From Candidatus Pullichristensenella stercoripullorum (lineage in GTDB: Bacteria > Bacillota > Clostridia > Christensenellales > Aristaeellaceae): 22,693 nucleotides of DNA. The translations under genes and the position numbers were made by a program. The notes under the pieces are model-generated. The model worked only from the letters and a program-made list of their open reading frames with translations. It was not told the origin of the DNA and did no database searches. The DNA is taken from contig DVGE01000116.1 of NCBI GenBank assembly GCA_018712885.1, positions 1 to 22,693 of the forward strand. Reading direction: 5' to 3'. Of this stretch, positions 15,769-22,693 are shown in pieces (the stretch's first letter is position 1; each line of letters begins with the position of its first letter).

Positions 15769-18700
15769 ATGATAGAGAAACTTGCGGAACTCGTATCGCC
15801 GATCCTGCTGCCGATGGGCGTCAGCTACGCCGATATACTGTTCTATTTGAACGCGATCAGCAATTACCTGCTGATCGGGCTGGCAGCGCTCGTGATCCTG
15901 GTCGCCGTATTGATCGCAGCGGTCAAGGTCAAAAAAGGCTATAAACTCTTCGCGCGCGGACAGGCGATCGTCGCCTTCCTCGCCTGCTTGGTGATCCTCG
16001 TCAACGCCGTCTGCTACGGCCCCTTGCACAATACGCTCTCGGCCTACCTGAACGCCTCGCGCGTGGAACTGGCCGAGGACACGGTCGCCCAGAGCCTCGC
16101 CACCATCGAAAAGACCGGCGAAGAGGGCATCGTGCTGCTGAAGAATGAAGAAAGCGCGCTGCCGCTCAGCGCGGATGCGACCAAACTCAATGTGTTCGGC
16201 TGGGCCTCCACAAAGCCGTTTATCGGCGGCACCGGCTCCAGCGCCTCCAGCGCCGCCGCCGCCACGGATATCCTCCAGTCCCTGCGCAACGCGGGCTATG
16301 AGCTCAACGAATCGCTCACGGATCTCTATGTTTCCTACGCGGCCGAGCGCCCCACCTCCGATATGTTCGGCCAGGATCTGACCCTGCCGGAGCCGACTGC
16401 CGACTACTATACCGACGAATTGATGGCCGAGGCGGAGGCCTTTTCCGACACCGCCCTCATCGTCATCGCCCGCGGCGGCGGCGAGAACTACGATCTGCCC
16501 ATGGACATGAAGGCCGTCATCGACGGCACCTACAACATCGCCGAGACCGTCTCCGTGGCCGCGGAGAACTACCCATACACCAAAGTCTCCTACCACAACA
16601 ACGGCGACTACGACGATTTTGACGCCGGCGAATCCTACCTTGAACTCAGCAATACCGAGGAGGCCATGATCGACCTGGTCTGCTCGCATTTCGACAACGT
16701 CATCGTGCTCATCAACGCCTGCAACCCCATGGAGCTTGGCTGGGTGGACGAATATGAGCAGATCGGCGCCGTACTGCTCGCGCCCGCGCCGGGCGTGCAG
16801 GGCTTCGCCGCCCTGGGGAACATACTCAACGGCAGCGTCAATCCCTCGGGCCGCACGGTCGATACCTTCGTCTACGACCTGATGAGCACGCCCACCGTCA
16901 ACAATGTCGGCATCAACGCTTACACCAACATCGAAGACCTCAAACGCTCCATCGCCGACGCGGACTCCACCTACCAGGGTTCCGCCGGGTTCGTCAACTA
17001 CGTTGAGGGCATCTACGTGGGCTATAAGTTCTACGAGACCGCCGCGGAAGAGGGCCTGATCGCGTACGACGAGGTCGTGCAGTACCCCTTCGGCTACGGC
17101 CTGAGCTACACCACCTTTGAAAAGACCATCGAGAGCTTCAGCGACGACGGCGACAGCGTCAGCTTCACCGTCAACATCAAAAACACCGGCGATGTGGCCG
17201 GCAAGGACGTCGTGCAGGTCTACTTCACCCCGCCCTATACCAATGGCGGCATCGAAAAGGCCAGCGCCAACCTCATCGACTTTGCCAAGACCAGCCTCAT
17301 CGAGCCGGGCAGCTCGGAAAAGATCTACTTCTCCATCGCCAAGGAGGACATGGCGTCCTATGATTCCGAAGGCGTGAAGATCGAAGGCGGCGGCTACATA
17401 CTCGAAGCCGGCGAGTACGCCGTCTCCGTGCGCTCGGATTCGCACACCGTGGACGATGAGCGCGCCTTCACCGTCGACGCTGACATTGATTACAGCGCCG
17501 AGGGCCGCGCCAGCGACGCTGAGGCCGCCGTCAACCAGTTCGACTACGCGCGCGGCGGCTTTGAACAGCTCTCCCGCGCCGACGGCTTCGCCAACTACGA
17601 CGCAGCCTGCGGCCGCGCCCTCGAAGCCGCGGACTATGAGATGGACGCGGAAACGCTCGCCACGGTGGAAGCCAGCGTCATGGGCGGCTACGATCCCACG
17701 CTTTACGACGACCCCGAGGCCGAGATGCCTACCATGGCCGCGGACAATGGCCTGGTGCTTGCCGACATGACCGGCCTTGACTACGACGACCCGCTCTGGG
17801 AGCAGCTGCTCGATGAGATGACCTATGCCGAGATGAAACAGCTGGTCAACGTCGGCGGCTGGCAGACGGCGGAAGTCAAGTCCATCGAAAAGCGCGCCAC
17901 CTCCGACTGCGACGGCCCCGCGGGTCTCAACAACTACATCACCGGTTCCTACGGCACCTCGTATCCCTCGGAAGTGCTGATGGCGCAGACCTGGAGCAAG
18001 GACATGGCCTTTGAGATCGGCGCCTCCATGGGCTCCGAGTTCGCGGCGGCGGAAAACTTCGGCTGGTACGGCCCGGCGATGAACATCCACCGCAGCGCCT
18101 TCGCGGGCCGCAACTTCGAGTACTATTCCGAAGACGGCGTGCTCTCGGGCATCTTCGCCATGTACGAGGCCAACGGCGCGGCGCAGTTCGGCGTCTACCC
18201 CTATCTCAAGCACTTCGCGCTCAACGATCAGGAGCTGGGCCGCACCGCCATACTGCTCACCTACGCCTCCGAACAGGCGATGCGCGAGATCTACCTGCGT
18301 CCCTTCGAGATCGCCGTCAAGGGCTTCGAGGGCGACAGCCTGGCGATGATGACCGCCTACAACTGGATCGGCGATGTGCCGGCCTACGCCAACAGCGACC
18401 TGCTCAACGATGTCCTGCGCGGCGAATGGGGCTTTGAAGGCATGGTCATCACCGACTACTTCGGCTCCTATGGCTACATGATCTCCGACGCCGCCCTGCG
18501 CAACGGCAACGACCTGATGCTCGGCTACGGCAGCTATGAGTCCAACGAACTGGACTCCTCCAGCGCCACGCTCGTCAACGCCATGCGCCAGGCATGCAAG
18601 AACATCCTCTACACCGTGGCCAACAGCGGCTACTACGCCGATGGCGAGACCACAGAGACCGTCAACCACATGGACGAGCTCTTCAAGACGGTCAATACCG

Positions 18701-18789
18701 CCGCCATCGCCATCCTGGGCGTTCTGGAATTGGCGCTGCTGATCCAGCTCGCGCTCCAGGTGCGCAAACAGAAGAAGAACAAGGCGTAA
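15769..18789 (+). CDS. membrane-tethered, domain-reversed GH3 beta-glycosidase (GH3-C)
   Basis: The 1006-residue protein starts at ATG 15769 with AGGAGAG close upstream. Two hydrophobic helices open it (about 29-48 and 61-82) and one closes it (about 977-997, before a Lys-rich tail). Between them the order is reversed relative to textbook GH3: sandwich domain first (GIVLLKNEESALPL at about 123-136, NPSGRTVDTF), fibronectin-III-like domain after YPFGYGLSYTTF, then the catalytic barrel. The active site looks intact: CDGPAGL, GRNFEYYSED, Lys814-His815-Phe followed by ALND, TAYNWIG, and nucleophile Asp896 in VITDY. Reversed domain order is known from Ruminococcus and Butyrivibrio beta-glucosidases. 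It is the clear paralogue of GH3-A, with better conserved catalytic residues. The catalytic part is expected on the outer face of the membrane, acting on glycosides reaching the cell surface. Confidence 0.92.
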   Translation: MIEKLAELVSPILLPMGVSYADILFYLNAISNYLLIGLAALVILVAVLIAAVKVKKGYKLFARGQAIVAFLACLVILVNAVCYGPLHNTLSAYLNASRVELAEDTVAQSLATIEKTGEEGIVLLKNEESALPLSADATKLNVFGWASTKPFIGGTGSSASSAAAATDILQSLRNAGYELNESLTDLYVSYAAERPTSDMFGQDLTLPEPTADYYTDELMAEAEAFSDTALIVIARGGGENYDLPMDMKAVIDGTYNIAETVSVAAENYPYTKVSYHNNGDYDDFDAGESYLELSNTEEAMIDLVCSHFDNVIVLINACNPMELGWVDEYEQIGAVLLAPAPGVQGFAALGNILNGSVNPSGRTVDTFVYDLMSTPTVNNVGINAYTNIEDLKRSIADADSTYQGSAGFVNYVEGIYVGYKFYETAAEEGLIAYDEVVQYPFGYGLSYTTFEKTIESFSDDGDSVSFTVNIKNTGDVAGKDVVQVYFTPPYTNGGIEKASANLIDFAKTSLIEPGSSEKIYFSIAKEDMASYDSEGVKIEGGGYILEAGEYAVSVRSDSHTVDDERAFTVDADIDYSAEGRASDAEAAVNQFDYARGGFEQLSRADGFANYDAACGRALEAADYEMDAETLATVEASVMGGYDPTLYDDPEAEMPTMAADNGLVLADMTGLDYDDPLWEQLLDEMTYAEMKQLVNVGGWQTAEVKSIEKRATSDCDGPAGLNNYITGSYGTSYPSEVLMAQTWSKDMAFEIGASMGSEFAAAENFGWYGPAMNIHRSAFAGRNFEYYSEDGVLSGIFAMYEANGAAQFGVYPYLKHFALNDQELGRTAILLTYASEQAMREIYLRPFEIAVKGFEGDSLAMMTAYNWIGDVPAYANSDLLNDVLRGEWGFEGMVITDYFGSYGYMISDAALRNGNDLMLGYGSYESNELDSSSATLVNAMRQACKNILYTVANSGYYADGETTETVNHMDELFKTVNTAAIAILGVLELALLIQLALQVRKQKKNKA

Positions 18790-18819
18790 GCGCTACACTG
18801 TGGGAAGGCGGGAACGGCT

Positions 18820-21276
18820 ATGAAGCACACAGACATACTCTCGGATATGACCCTGCGGGAGAAGGCGGCGCTGTTGAGCGGCAAGACCGTGTTTGAAACA
18901 TGGGGGTTCGCGCATCGCGGCATCCCGTCGCTCTTCCTCTCCGATGGGCCGAACGGCCTGCGCAAGCAGGCGGGCGCCTCGGATCACCTGGGTCTCAACG
19001 CTTCGCTGCCGGCTACCTGCTTTCCCACCGCCTCCGCCATGGCCAACGCCTGGAACGCGGCGCTCTGCGAGGAAGTCGGCGAAGCGCTGGGCGAAGAGGC
19101 CGCGGTCCTCGGCGTCCACGTGCTGCTGGGGCCGGGGCTGAACATACAGCGCAGCCCCCTCTGCGGCAGAAATTTCGAGTACTTTTCCGAAGACCCCTAT
19201 CTGGCTGGCAAGCTGGCCGCGGCTTACATCCGCGGCGTCCAGCGAAAGGGCGTGGGCGCGTGCCCCAAGCACTTTGCCGTCAACAGCCAGGAGACGCGCC
19301 GCATGGCCATGGACGCGGTGGTGGACGAGCGCACGCTGCGCGAGATCTACCTCACCGGCTTCGAGATCGCCGTGCGCGAAGGCGCGCCGCGCTCGATCAT
19401 GACCAGCTACAACCGCGTCAACGGCGAATACGCCCACGAGAACGAATACCTGCTTAAAACCGTGCTGCGCGAGGACTGGGGCTTCGACGGCATGGTCGTC
19501 TCCGACTGGGGCGGCTCCAACGACCATGTGCGCAGCGTGGCCTTGGGCGCGGATCTGGAAATGCCCGCGCCGGGTTTCGATTCCGCGCGGCAGATCGTCG
19601 CCGCCGTGGAGGATGGCAGCCTCCCCATCGAGGCGGTGGACGCCTGCGCCGACCGCATCATCGACGCCGCGCTGACGCTCGCCTCCGGGCGCGGCGCGGA
19701 AAAGCGGGAGATCGACGCCAAGGCGCACCACGCGCTGGCCCGCCGCGCCGCGGCGGAAGCGGCGGTGCTGCTGAAGAACGAAAACGGCCTGCTGCCGCTT
19801 CGCCCCGGCGCAAAGGTAGCCGTCATCGGCGATCATGCCTTTGAGCCGCGCTATCAGGGCGCGGGTTCTTCCCGCATCCAGCCGCTCCTGCTCGACACCG
19901 TCAAGGAACAAATAAAGGACTGCCCGCTCGACGTCATCGGCTTTGAACGGGGCTATGCGCGCGATGGCTCGGCAAACGCAGAGCTGTCCAAGGCGGCGCT
20001 GCGTCTGGCGGCTGAGGCCGAAGTGGTGCTCTATTTCTTCGGTTCGGATGATCTCAGCGATTCGGAGGGCCTGGATCGCGCCGATCTGCGTATCCCGGCG
20101 GAGCAGGAAAAGCTGCTCACTGCCCTGCACTCGACGGGCTGCCGCGTCGTCGGCGTGCTGGCCTGCGGTTCGCCCGTAGAAACGCCGTGGCTCTCCCAGT
20201 GCGATGCCCTTCTCTACACCGGCCTGGGCGGACAGGCAGGCGCGGGCGCGGCGCTGGATATACTCACAGGCGCGTGTACGCCCGGCGGCAAGCTGGCGGA
20301 GACCTGGCCGCTGCGCGGCGAGGATGTGCCCGCGAGCGCCTACTTCCCCGCGCCGGAACGCACCAGCGAGTACCGCGAAGGGCTGTACGTGGGATACCGC
20401 TACTACGCCACCGCCGGCGTGCGGCCGCGTTTCCCCTTCGGCTATGGCCTTTCCTACACGACATTTGCCTATTCGGATCTGCAAGTAACGGCGGAGGGCG
20501 CGCGCTTCACAGTGGAGAACACCGGAGAGCGCCCTGGCGCGGAGATCGCGCAGCTTTACGTTTCCCTGCCGGGCGCGGAAGTCTTCCGCCCCGCTCTGGA
20601 ATTGAAGGGCTTTGCCAAAGTCTTTCTGCAGCCCGGCGAGCGCGGGACGCTGACCATTCCCTTTGACGACAAGACCTTCCGCTACTGGAACGCCGTCACT
20701 GGCCGCTGGGAAGTCGAAGGCGGCGACTACGGCATCGCCATCGGCGCGAGCAGCGAGGACATCCGCCTGCGCGCGTCGCTGCGCGTAGAGGGAACGTCCG
20801 CCCCGCAGCCCTACGCGGGCGCGCCGCTGCCCTCCTACCAAAGCGGCAGAATCGCCGCCGTTCCCGATGACGAGTTCCGCCAGTTGCTTGGCCGCCCCAT
20901 TCCGGATGGCCGCTGGCAGGGCGAATTGTCGCTCAACGATCCGCTCAGCCGTCTGCGCGAGGGGCGCAGCCGCCTGTGCCGCCTCGTGTTCGGCGTCATC
21001 GAAAAGAAAAAAGCCCAAAGCGAAGCGCGCGGCAAGCCGGATCTCAATATTCTCTTCATATATAATATACCCTTCCGCGCCATCGCCAAGATGACCAACG
21101 GCATGGTGAGCATGGACATGGCGCGCGCGTTGGTGCGCGTCGGCAATGGACATGTCCTTTCCGGGATGGGTGGACTGTGCCGGGGATTTTTCAGCAATTT
21201 GCGCAAGAACCGTGCTTTCGAGCGCGCGTTGGAGAGAGACGCGCGGGCCAAGGCGGGGGAGGGGAGAAAGACATGA
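18820..21276 (+). CDS. GH3 beta-glucosidase, probably cytoplasmic, with clostridial C-terminal extension (GH3-D)
   Basis: This 818-residue protein has no signal peptide or N-terminal helix, so it probably works inside the cell on imported glycosides. Domain order is classical: barrel with SDGPNGLR (Asp42), GRNFEYFSEDP, Lys150-His151 in PKHFAVNSQE, MTSYNRVNG (194-202) and nucleophile Asp229 in MVVSDWGG. The sandwich domain (VLLKNENGLLPL, about 309-320) and fibronectin-III-like domain (after FPFGYGLSYTTF) follow. A further 140 or so residues (from FRQLLGRPIPDG) include a mostly hydrophobic patch, LNILFIYNIPFRAIAKM; I recall similar tails on clostridial GH3 enzymes but know no function. Every catalytic motif matches beta-glucosidase-type GH3. 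It begins 30 bases after GH3-C with a modest GGGAAGG site, and its stop overlaps the next start (ATGA). Confidence 0.94.
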   Translation: MKHTDILSDMTLREKAALLSGKTVFETWGFAHRGIPSLFLSDGPNGLRKQAGASDHLGLNASLPATCFPTASAMANAWNAALCEEVGEALGEEAAVLGVHVLLGPGLNIQRSPLCGRNFEYFSEDPYLAGKLAAAYIRGVQRKGVGACPKHFAVNSQETRRMAMDAVVDERTLREIYLTGFEIAVREGAPRSIMTSYNRVNGEYAHENEYLLKTVLREDWGFDGMVVSDWGGSNDHVRSVALGADLEMPAPGFDSARQIVAAVEDGSLPIEAVDACADRIIDAALTLASGRGAEKREIDAKAHHALARRAAAEAAVLLKNENGLLPLRPGAKVAVIGDHAFEPRYQGAGSSRIQPLLLDTVKEQIKDCPLDVIGFERGYARDGSANAELSKAALRLAAEAEVVLYFFGSDDLSDSEGLDRADLRIPAEQEKLLTALHSTGCRVVGVLACGSPVETPWLSQCDALLYTGLGGQAGAGAALDILTGACTPGGKLAETWPLRGEDVPASAYFPAPERTSEYREGLYVGYRYYATAGVRPRFPFGYGLSYTTFAYSDLQVTAEGARFTVENTGERPGAEIAQLYVSLPGAEVFRPALELKGFAKVFLQPGERGTLTIPFDDKTFRYWNAVTGRWEVEGGDYGIAIGASSEDIRLRASLRVEGTSAPQPYAGAPLPSYQSGRIAAVPDDEFRQLLGRPIPDGRWQGELSLNDPLSRLREGRSRLCRLVFGVIEKKKAQSEARGKPDLNILFIYNIPFRAIAKMTNGMVSMDMARALVRVGNGHVLSGMGGLCRGFFSNLRKNRAFERALERDARAKAGEGRKT

Positions 21277-21905
21277 GAGCGATCGCGGACGCATTGCGCC
21301 GGGCCTGGGAGCGCTTCGCGGACAAATACCCCAGGCTGTCCAAGTGGGTCTATCAGATCTTCTTTTTCGTCGCCTTCAGCATCGGCGTCACGGTGTTCCA
21401 ATACCTGGTGTTCACCTTCATGCCCGGCATGCTGGGCATCGGGCTCGCGGGCACAGAGTTCATGTGGCCGCAGGTGCCGATCGAGCTGTTCGGCGTCGAG
21501 TTCACCTGGAGCATCCTCGGCTATAACGTGCTCTACGATACCGAGGGCGCGGTGATGATCGGCGGCGGCCTGGGCTACTTCATCAGCTACGAGACGGGCG
21601 CCTTCCTCGCCCAGTGCATCAACTTTCCCCTGCAGCGCAACATCACCTTCAAGAGCCACGGCAACGTCGCCTGGCAGGGCATGTGGTACTTCATCGCCTG
21701 GGTGCTGATCTCGCTGATCTGCAACAGCATCAACAACCTATGGATGCCCATCGCCGCCGCCTACGTCGCGCCGGCGGTCTACAACCTGCTGGTGACGTTC
21801 ATCACCGGCGGCGTGTCGATGACGATCTTCTTCTTCGTGTTCAAGATCATCTTCCCGGAAGGCGAGCAGGGCAAGGCCGCGTCCCCGACCACCCCGGCGC
21901 GCTGA
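21273..21905 (+). CDS. GtrA-like four-helix membrane protein
   Basis: The ATG at 21273 overlaps the GH3-D stop (ATGA) and follows GGGGGAGGGGAG; an open frame reaching back to 21177 lies inside GH3-D and is not the start. The 210-residue product has a basic amphipathic N-terminus and four membrane helices (about 28-55, 90-115, 134-158 and 164-190). Between helices 2 and 3 lies NFPLQRNITFKSHG, which fits the Asn-Arg-x-x-TF signature of the GtrA (PF04138) family. GtrA proteins are thought to flip or help transfer undecaprenyl-phosphate-linked sugars, or modify cell-wall glycans. It is longer than typical GtrA proteins (about 120-150 residues), with an extra acidic and aromatic loop (about 55-85). 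Coupling to a GH3 suggests a shared glycan or glycolipid substrate; that is inference. Confidence 0.8.
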   Translation: MRAIADALRRAWERFADKYPRLSKWVYQIFFFVAFSIGVTVFQYLVFTFMPGMLGIGLAGTEFMWPQVPIELFGVEFTWSILGYNVLYDTEGAVMIGGGLGYFISYETGAFLAQCINFPLQRNITFKSHGNVAWQGMWYFIAWVLISLICNSINNLWMPIAAAYVAPAVYNLLVTFITGGVSMTIFFFVFKIIFPEGEQGKAASPTTPAR

Positions 21906-21908
21906 ACG

Positions 21909-21942
21909 CGAACGCCGCGCGCCATCCAAGCGCCGGCGTTCG
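21909..21942 (+). terminator. probable terminator of the GH3/GtrA operon
   Basis: CGAACGCCG (21909-21917) pairs perfectly with CGGCGTTCG (21934-21942), with GCGC/GCGC pairing inside. It starts four bases after the GtrA stop. Only a short T run (ATTT at 21945-21948) follows, so termination may be incomplete. Confidence 0.55.
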
Positions 21943-21979
21943 GCATTTCGGCCGCGCGCGCATACCGCAGAAATTTTTC

Positions 21980-22008
21980 TTGACAAGTCGGGAAGAAACC
22001 TGTATAAT
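21980..22008 (+). promoter_or_regulatory. consensus promoter of the tRNA-Trp gene
   Basis: Perfect TTGACA (21980-21985), 17-nt spacer and perfect TATAAT (22003-22008), with TG directly ahead of the -10 box. Transcription would start near 22014, about 32 bases before the mature tRNA. Confidence 0.9.
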
Positions 22009-22018
22009 AGTTCCTGCT

Positions 22019-22038
22019 GGCGCAAGACCGCTTGCGCC
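22019..22038 (+). other. leader stem-loop ahead of tRNA-Trp
   Basis: GGCGCAAG (22019-22026) pairs perfectly with CTTGCGCC (22031-22038) around a four-base ACCG loop. It sits within a few bases of the predicted transcript start and seven bases before the tRNA. It could steer 5' processing or guard the precursor; no function is shown. Confidence 0.6.
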
Positions 22039-22045
22039 GACATAC

Positions 22046-22119
22046 AGGGGCATGGTGTAATGGTAACACGTGGGTCTCCAAAACCTTTGTTGAGGGTTCG
22101 AGTCCTTCTGCCCCTGCCA
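22046..22119 (+). tRNA. trnW: tRNA-Trp (anticodon CCA), CCA end encoded
   Basis: A 74-base cloverleaf: acceptor stem AGGGGCA with TGCCCCT, D arm GTGT/ACAC around a GG-containing loop, anticodon loop CTCCAAA with CCA at 22078-22080, and T arm GAGGG/CCTTC with the TTCGAGT loop. G is the discriminator base, as expected for tryptophan, and the CCA tail is at 22117-22119. The outermost anticodon-stem pair is a T-T mismatch and the next a G-T wobble, slightly weak but usable. Confidence 0.93.
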
Positions 22120-22123
22120 ATGG

Positions 22124-22159
22124 AAAACCCCTGAAAACATTGCGTTTTCGGGGGTTTTT
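22124..22159 (+). terminator. rho-independent terminator of tRNA-Trp
   Basis: A 12-bp stem (22127-22138 with 22144-22155, one T-G wobble) and 5-nt loop are flanked by AAAA on the left and TTTTT on the right, 8 bases beyond the tRNA. The flanking runs make it a possible two-way terminator. Confidence 0.9.
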
Positions 22160-22278
22160 GCTTGCTCAAAATCGGCGTTTTATCGCAGTTGAAGCCTGTG
22201 ACTTGTTCTGGAATACCAGCGCCTGGTGTCCAGTGGCGGCGCAGCAAATCAGCGCAATATCTTTGCTTGATCTGGTAC

Positions 22279-22307
22279 TGGGCAAAACGCTCATCCTGTG
22301 TTAGAAT
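22279..22307 (+). promoter_or_regulatory. candidate promoter of the toxin-antitoxin pair
   Basis: TGGGCA (22279-22284), 17-nt spacer, TAGAAT (22302-22307) with TGT before the -10. The -35 box is weak (4 of 6). The leader to the toxin ATG is about 65 bases and GC-rich. The preceding stretch 22160-22278 shows no gene or clear signal. Confidence 0.5.
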
Positions 22308-22380
22308 ATTCACAGGAGCAAGGCTTTGCCGGCCTGTAAGGGGCTTGCGGCGCGGCCCGAGGCGAGGGAGGAAGCAAAAG

Positions 22381-22632
22381 ATGAATGTTGTTTTATCCCC
22401 AAAGGCGGCAAAGTACCTGAAAAGGTTGAATCAACCGCTGAAAGGGCGTATAATTGAAGTATTGGAAGGCCTCGCCAAAGAGCCGCCCGAAGGCGATATT
22501 CGCGCAATGGCCGGGCGGGACGGCTATCGGCTGCGCATTGGCGGGTACAGGGCGCTGTTTGACATCACGGAAAACGAAATCGTCGTGTATGAGATAGGAC
22601 CGCGCGGGCAGATCTATAAGGGGAGGCGATAA
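22381..22632 (+). CDS. RelE/ParE-superfamily toxin
   Basis: The ATG at 22381 follows GAGGGAGG with 9-base spacing; a longer frame back to 22162 would include the promoter and lacks a ribosome binding site. The 83-residue product matches the small RelE/ParE fold: N-terminal VVLSPKAAKYLKRL, helix GRIIEVLEGLAKEP, then the strands YRLRIGGYRALFDI and EIVVYEIGPRGQIYK with the basic residues (Arg and Lys) used by RelE-type mRNA interferases at the ribosome. Whether this member cuts mRNA or poisons gyrase like ParE is not decidable. The next gene starts one base after its stop, as expected for a type II toxin-antitoxin operon, here in toxin-first order. Confidence 0.85.
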   Translation: MNVVLSPKAAKYLKRLNQPLKGRIIEVLEGLAKEPPEGDIRAMAGRDGYRLRIGGYRALFDITENEIVVYEIGPRGQIYKGRR

Positions 22633-22633
22633 C

Positions 22634-22693
22634 ATGTCCGAATTGCGCAGGGAAGTACAGGATTGCATAGACAGGCTCCCGGATTCCAAACTG
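22634..22693 (+). CDS. putative antitoxin, truncated by window end
   Basis: An ATG at 22634, with GGGAGG seven bases upstream, opens a frame that stays open to the end of the window (20 codons, beginning MSELRREVQDCIDRLPD). The acidic, helical start resembles the small partner antitoxins that follow RelE-type toxins in Clostridia. The call rests mainly on the one-base gap to the toxin gene; too little is visible to name the family. Confidence 0.55.
   Translation, partial: MSELRREVQDCIDRLPDSKL

Noticed and set aside
13246..18669. Minus-strand open frame of 1807 codons across GH3-B and GH3-C
   Set aside because: It lies opposite two genes with clear GH3 motifs. GC-rich codon use on the plus strand leaves few stops in one antisense frame. 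The predicted protein is Val/Gly/His-rich with no recognisable domain or ribosome binding site.
18793..21294. Minus-strand open frame of 833 codons across GH3-D
   Set aside because: Same codon-bias effect; opposite a well-supported GH3 gene, with no domain and no ribosome binding site.
22046..22160. Phage or island attachment site at the tRNA-Trp 3' end
   Set aside because: No second copy of the tRNA 3' end and no integrase gene occur in the window.
22032..22304. Short open frames running through the tRNA-Trp gene on both strands
   Set aside because: They are translations of the tRNA and its terminator, a common annotation error.
22162..22380. Longer N-terminus for the RelE/ParE toxin
   Set aside because: The extension covers the candidate promoter, has no ribosome binding site at its start and exceeds the usual toxin length; the ATG at 22381 has a good site.

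Overview
The window looks like chromosomal DNA of a high-GC member of the Clostridia (Bacillota), probably an uncultured gut or rumen lineage. The evidence is strong GGAGG-type ribosome binding sites, TTGACA/TATAAT promoters, an AgrC-like/LytTR two-component pair, CCA-encoding tRNA, and beta-glucosidases of clostridial architecture. This placement rests on gene style, not on a marker-gene match. No mobile element, integrase, CRISPR array or rRNA is visible.

Left part (1-7,900). A 5'-truncated unknown gene ends at 395 and is followed by a terminator. A leftward operon (4448 to 457) encodes a membrane-anchored PQQ-like beta-propeller protein, glycerol kinase (ATGA overlap) and a small SAM methyltransferase. 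Upstream, transcribed the same way and closed by its own terminator, lies a very acidic single-pass membrane protein with a strong promoter and a degenerate GAN-triplet repeat. A rightward gene (6853-7854) encodes an unrecognised protein with 17-residue tandem repeats.

Centre (7,946-21,905). This is the most interesting part: a locus with four glycoside hydrolase family 3 (GH3) enzymes and a two-component system. Leftward runs LytTR response regulator, then GHKL histidine kinase, then a 1020-aa membrane-tethered, domain-reversed GH3 (GH3-A), with overlapping start/stop junctions throughout. Divergently from the same 260-bp control region run a secreted GH3 (GH3-B), a second domain-reversed membrane-tethered GH3 (GH3-C), a classical GH3 without signal peptide (GH3-D), and a GtrA-like four-helix membrane protein whose start overlaps the GH3-D stop. 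The set covers outside the cell, the membrane surface and the cytoplasm. GH3-A, the one co-translated with the kinase, has lost several conserved active-site residues although the nucleophile Asp remains. A plausible inference is a sensing or self-regulated glycoside (or glycolipid) processing system. No transporter is in the window, and the substrate cannot be read from sequence.

Right end (21,906-22,693). A tRNA-Trp(CCA) has a textbook promoter, a leader hairpin and a terminator. It is followed by a RelE/ParE-type toxin gene and the first 20 codons of its likely antitoxin, cut by the window end.
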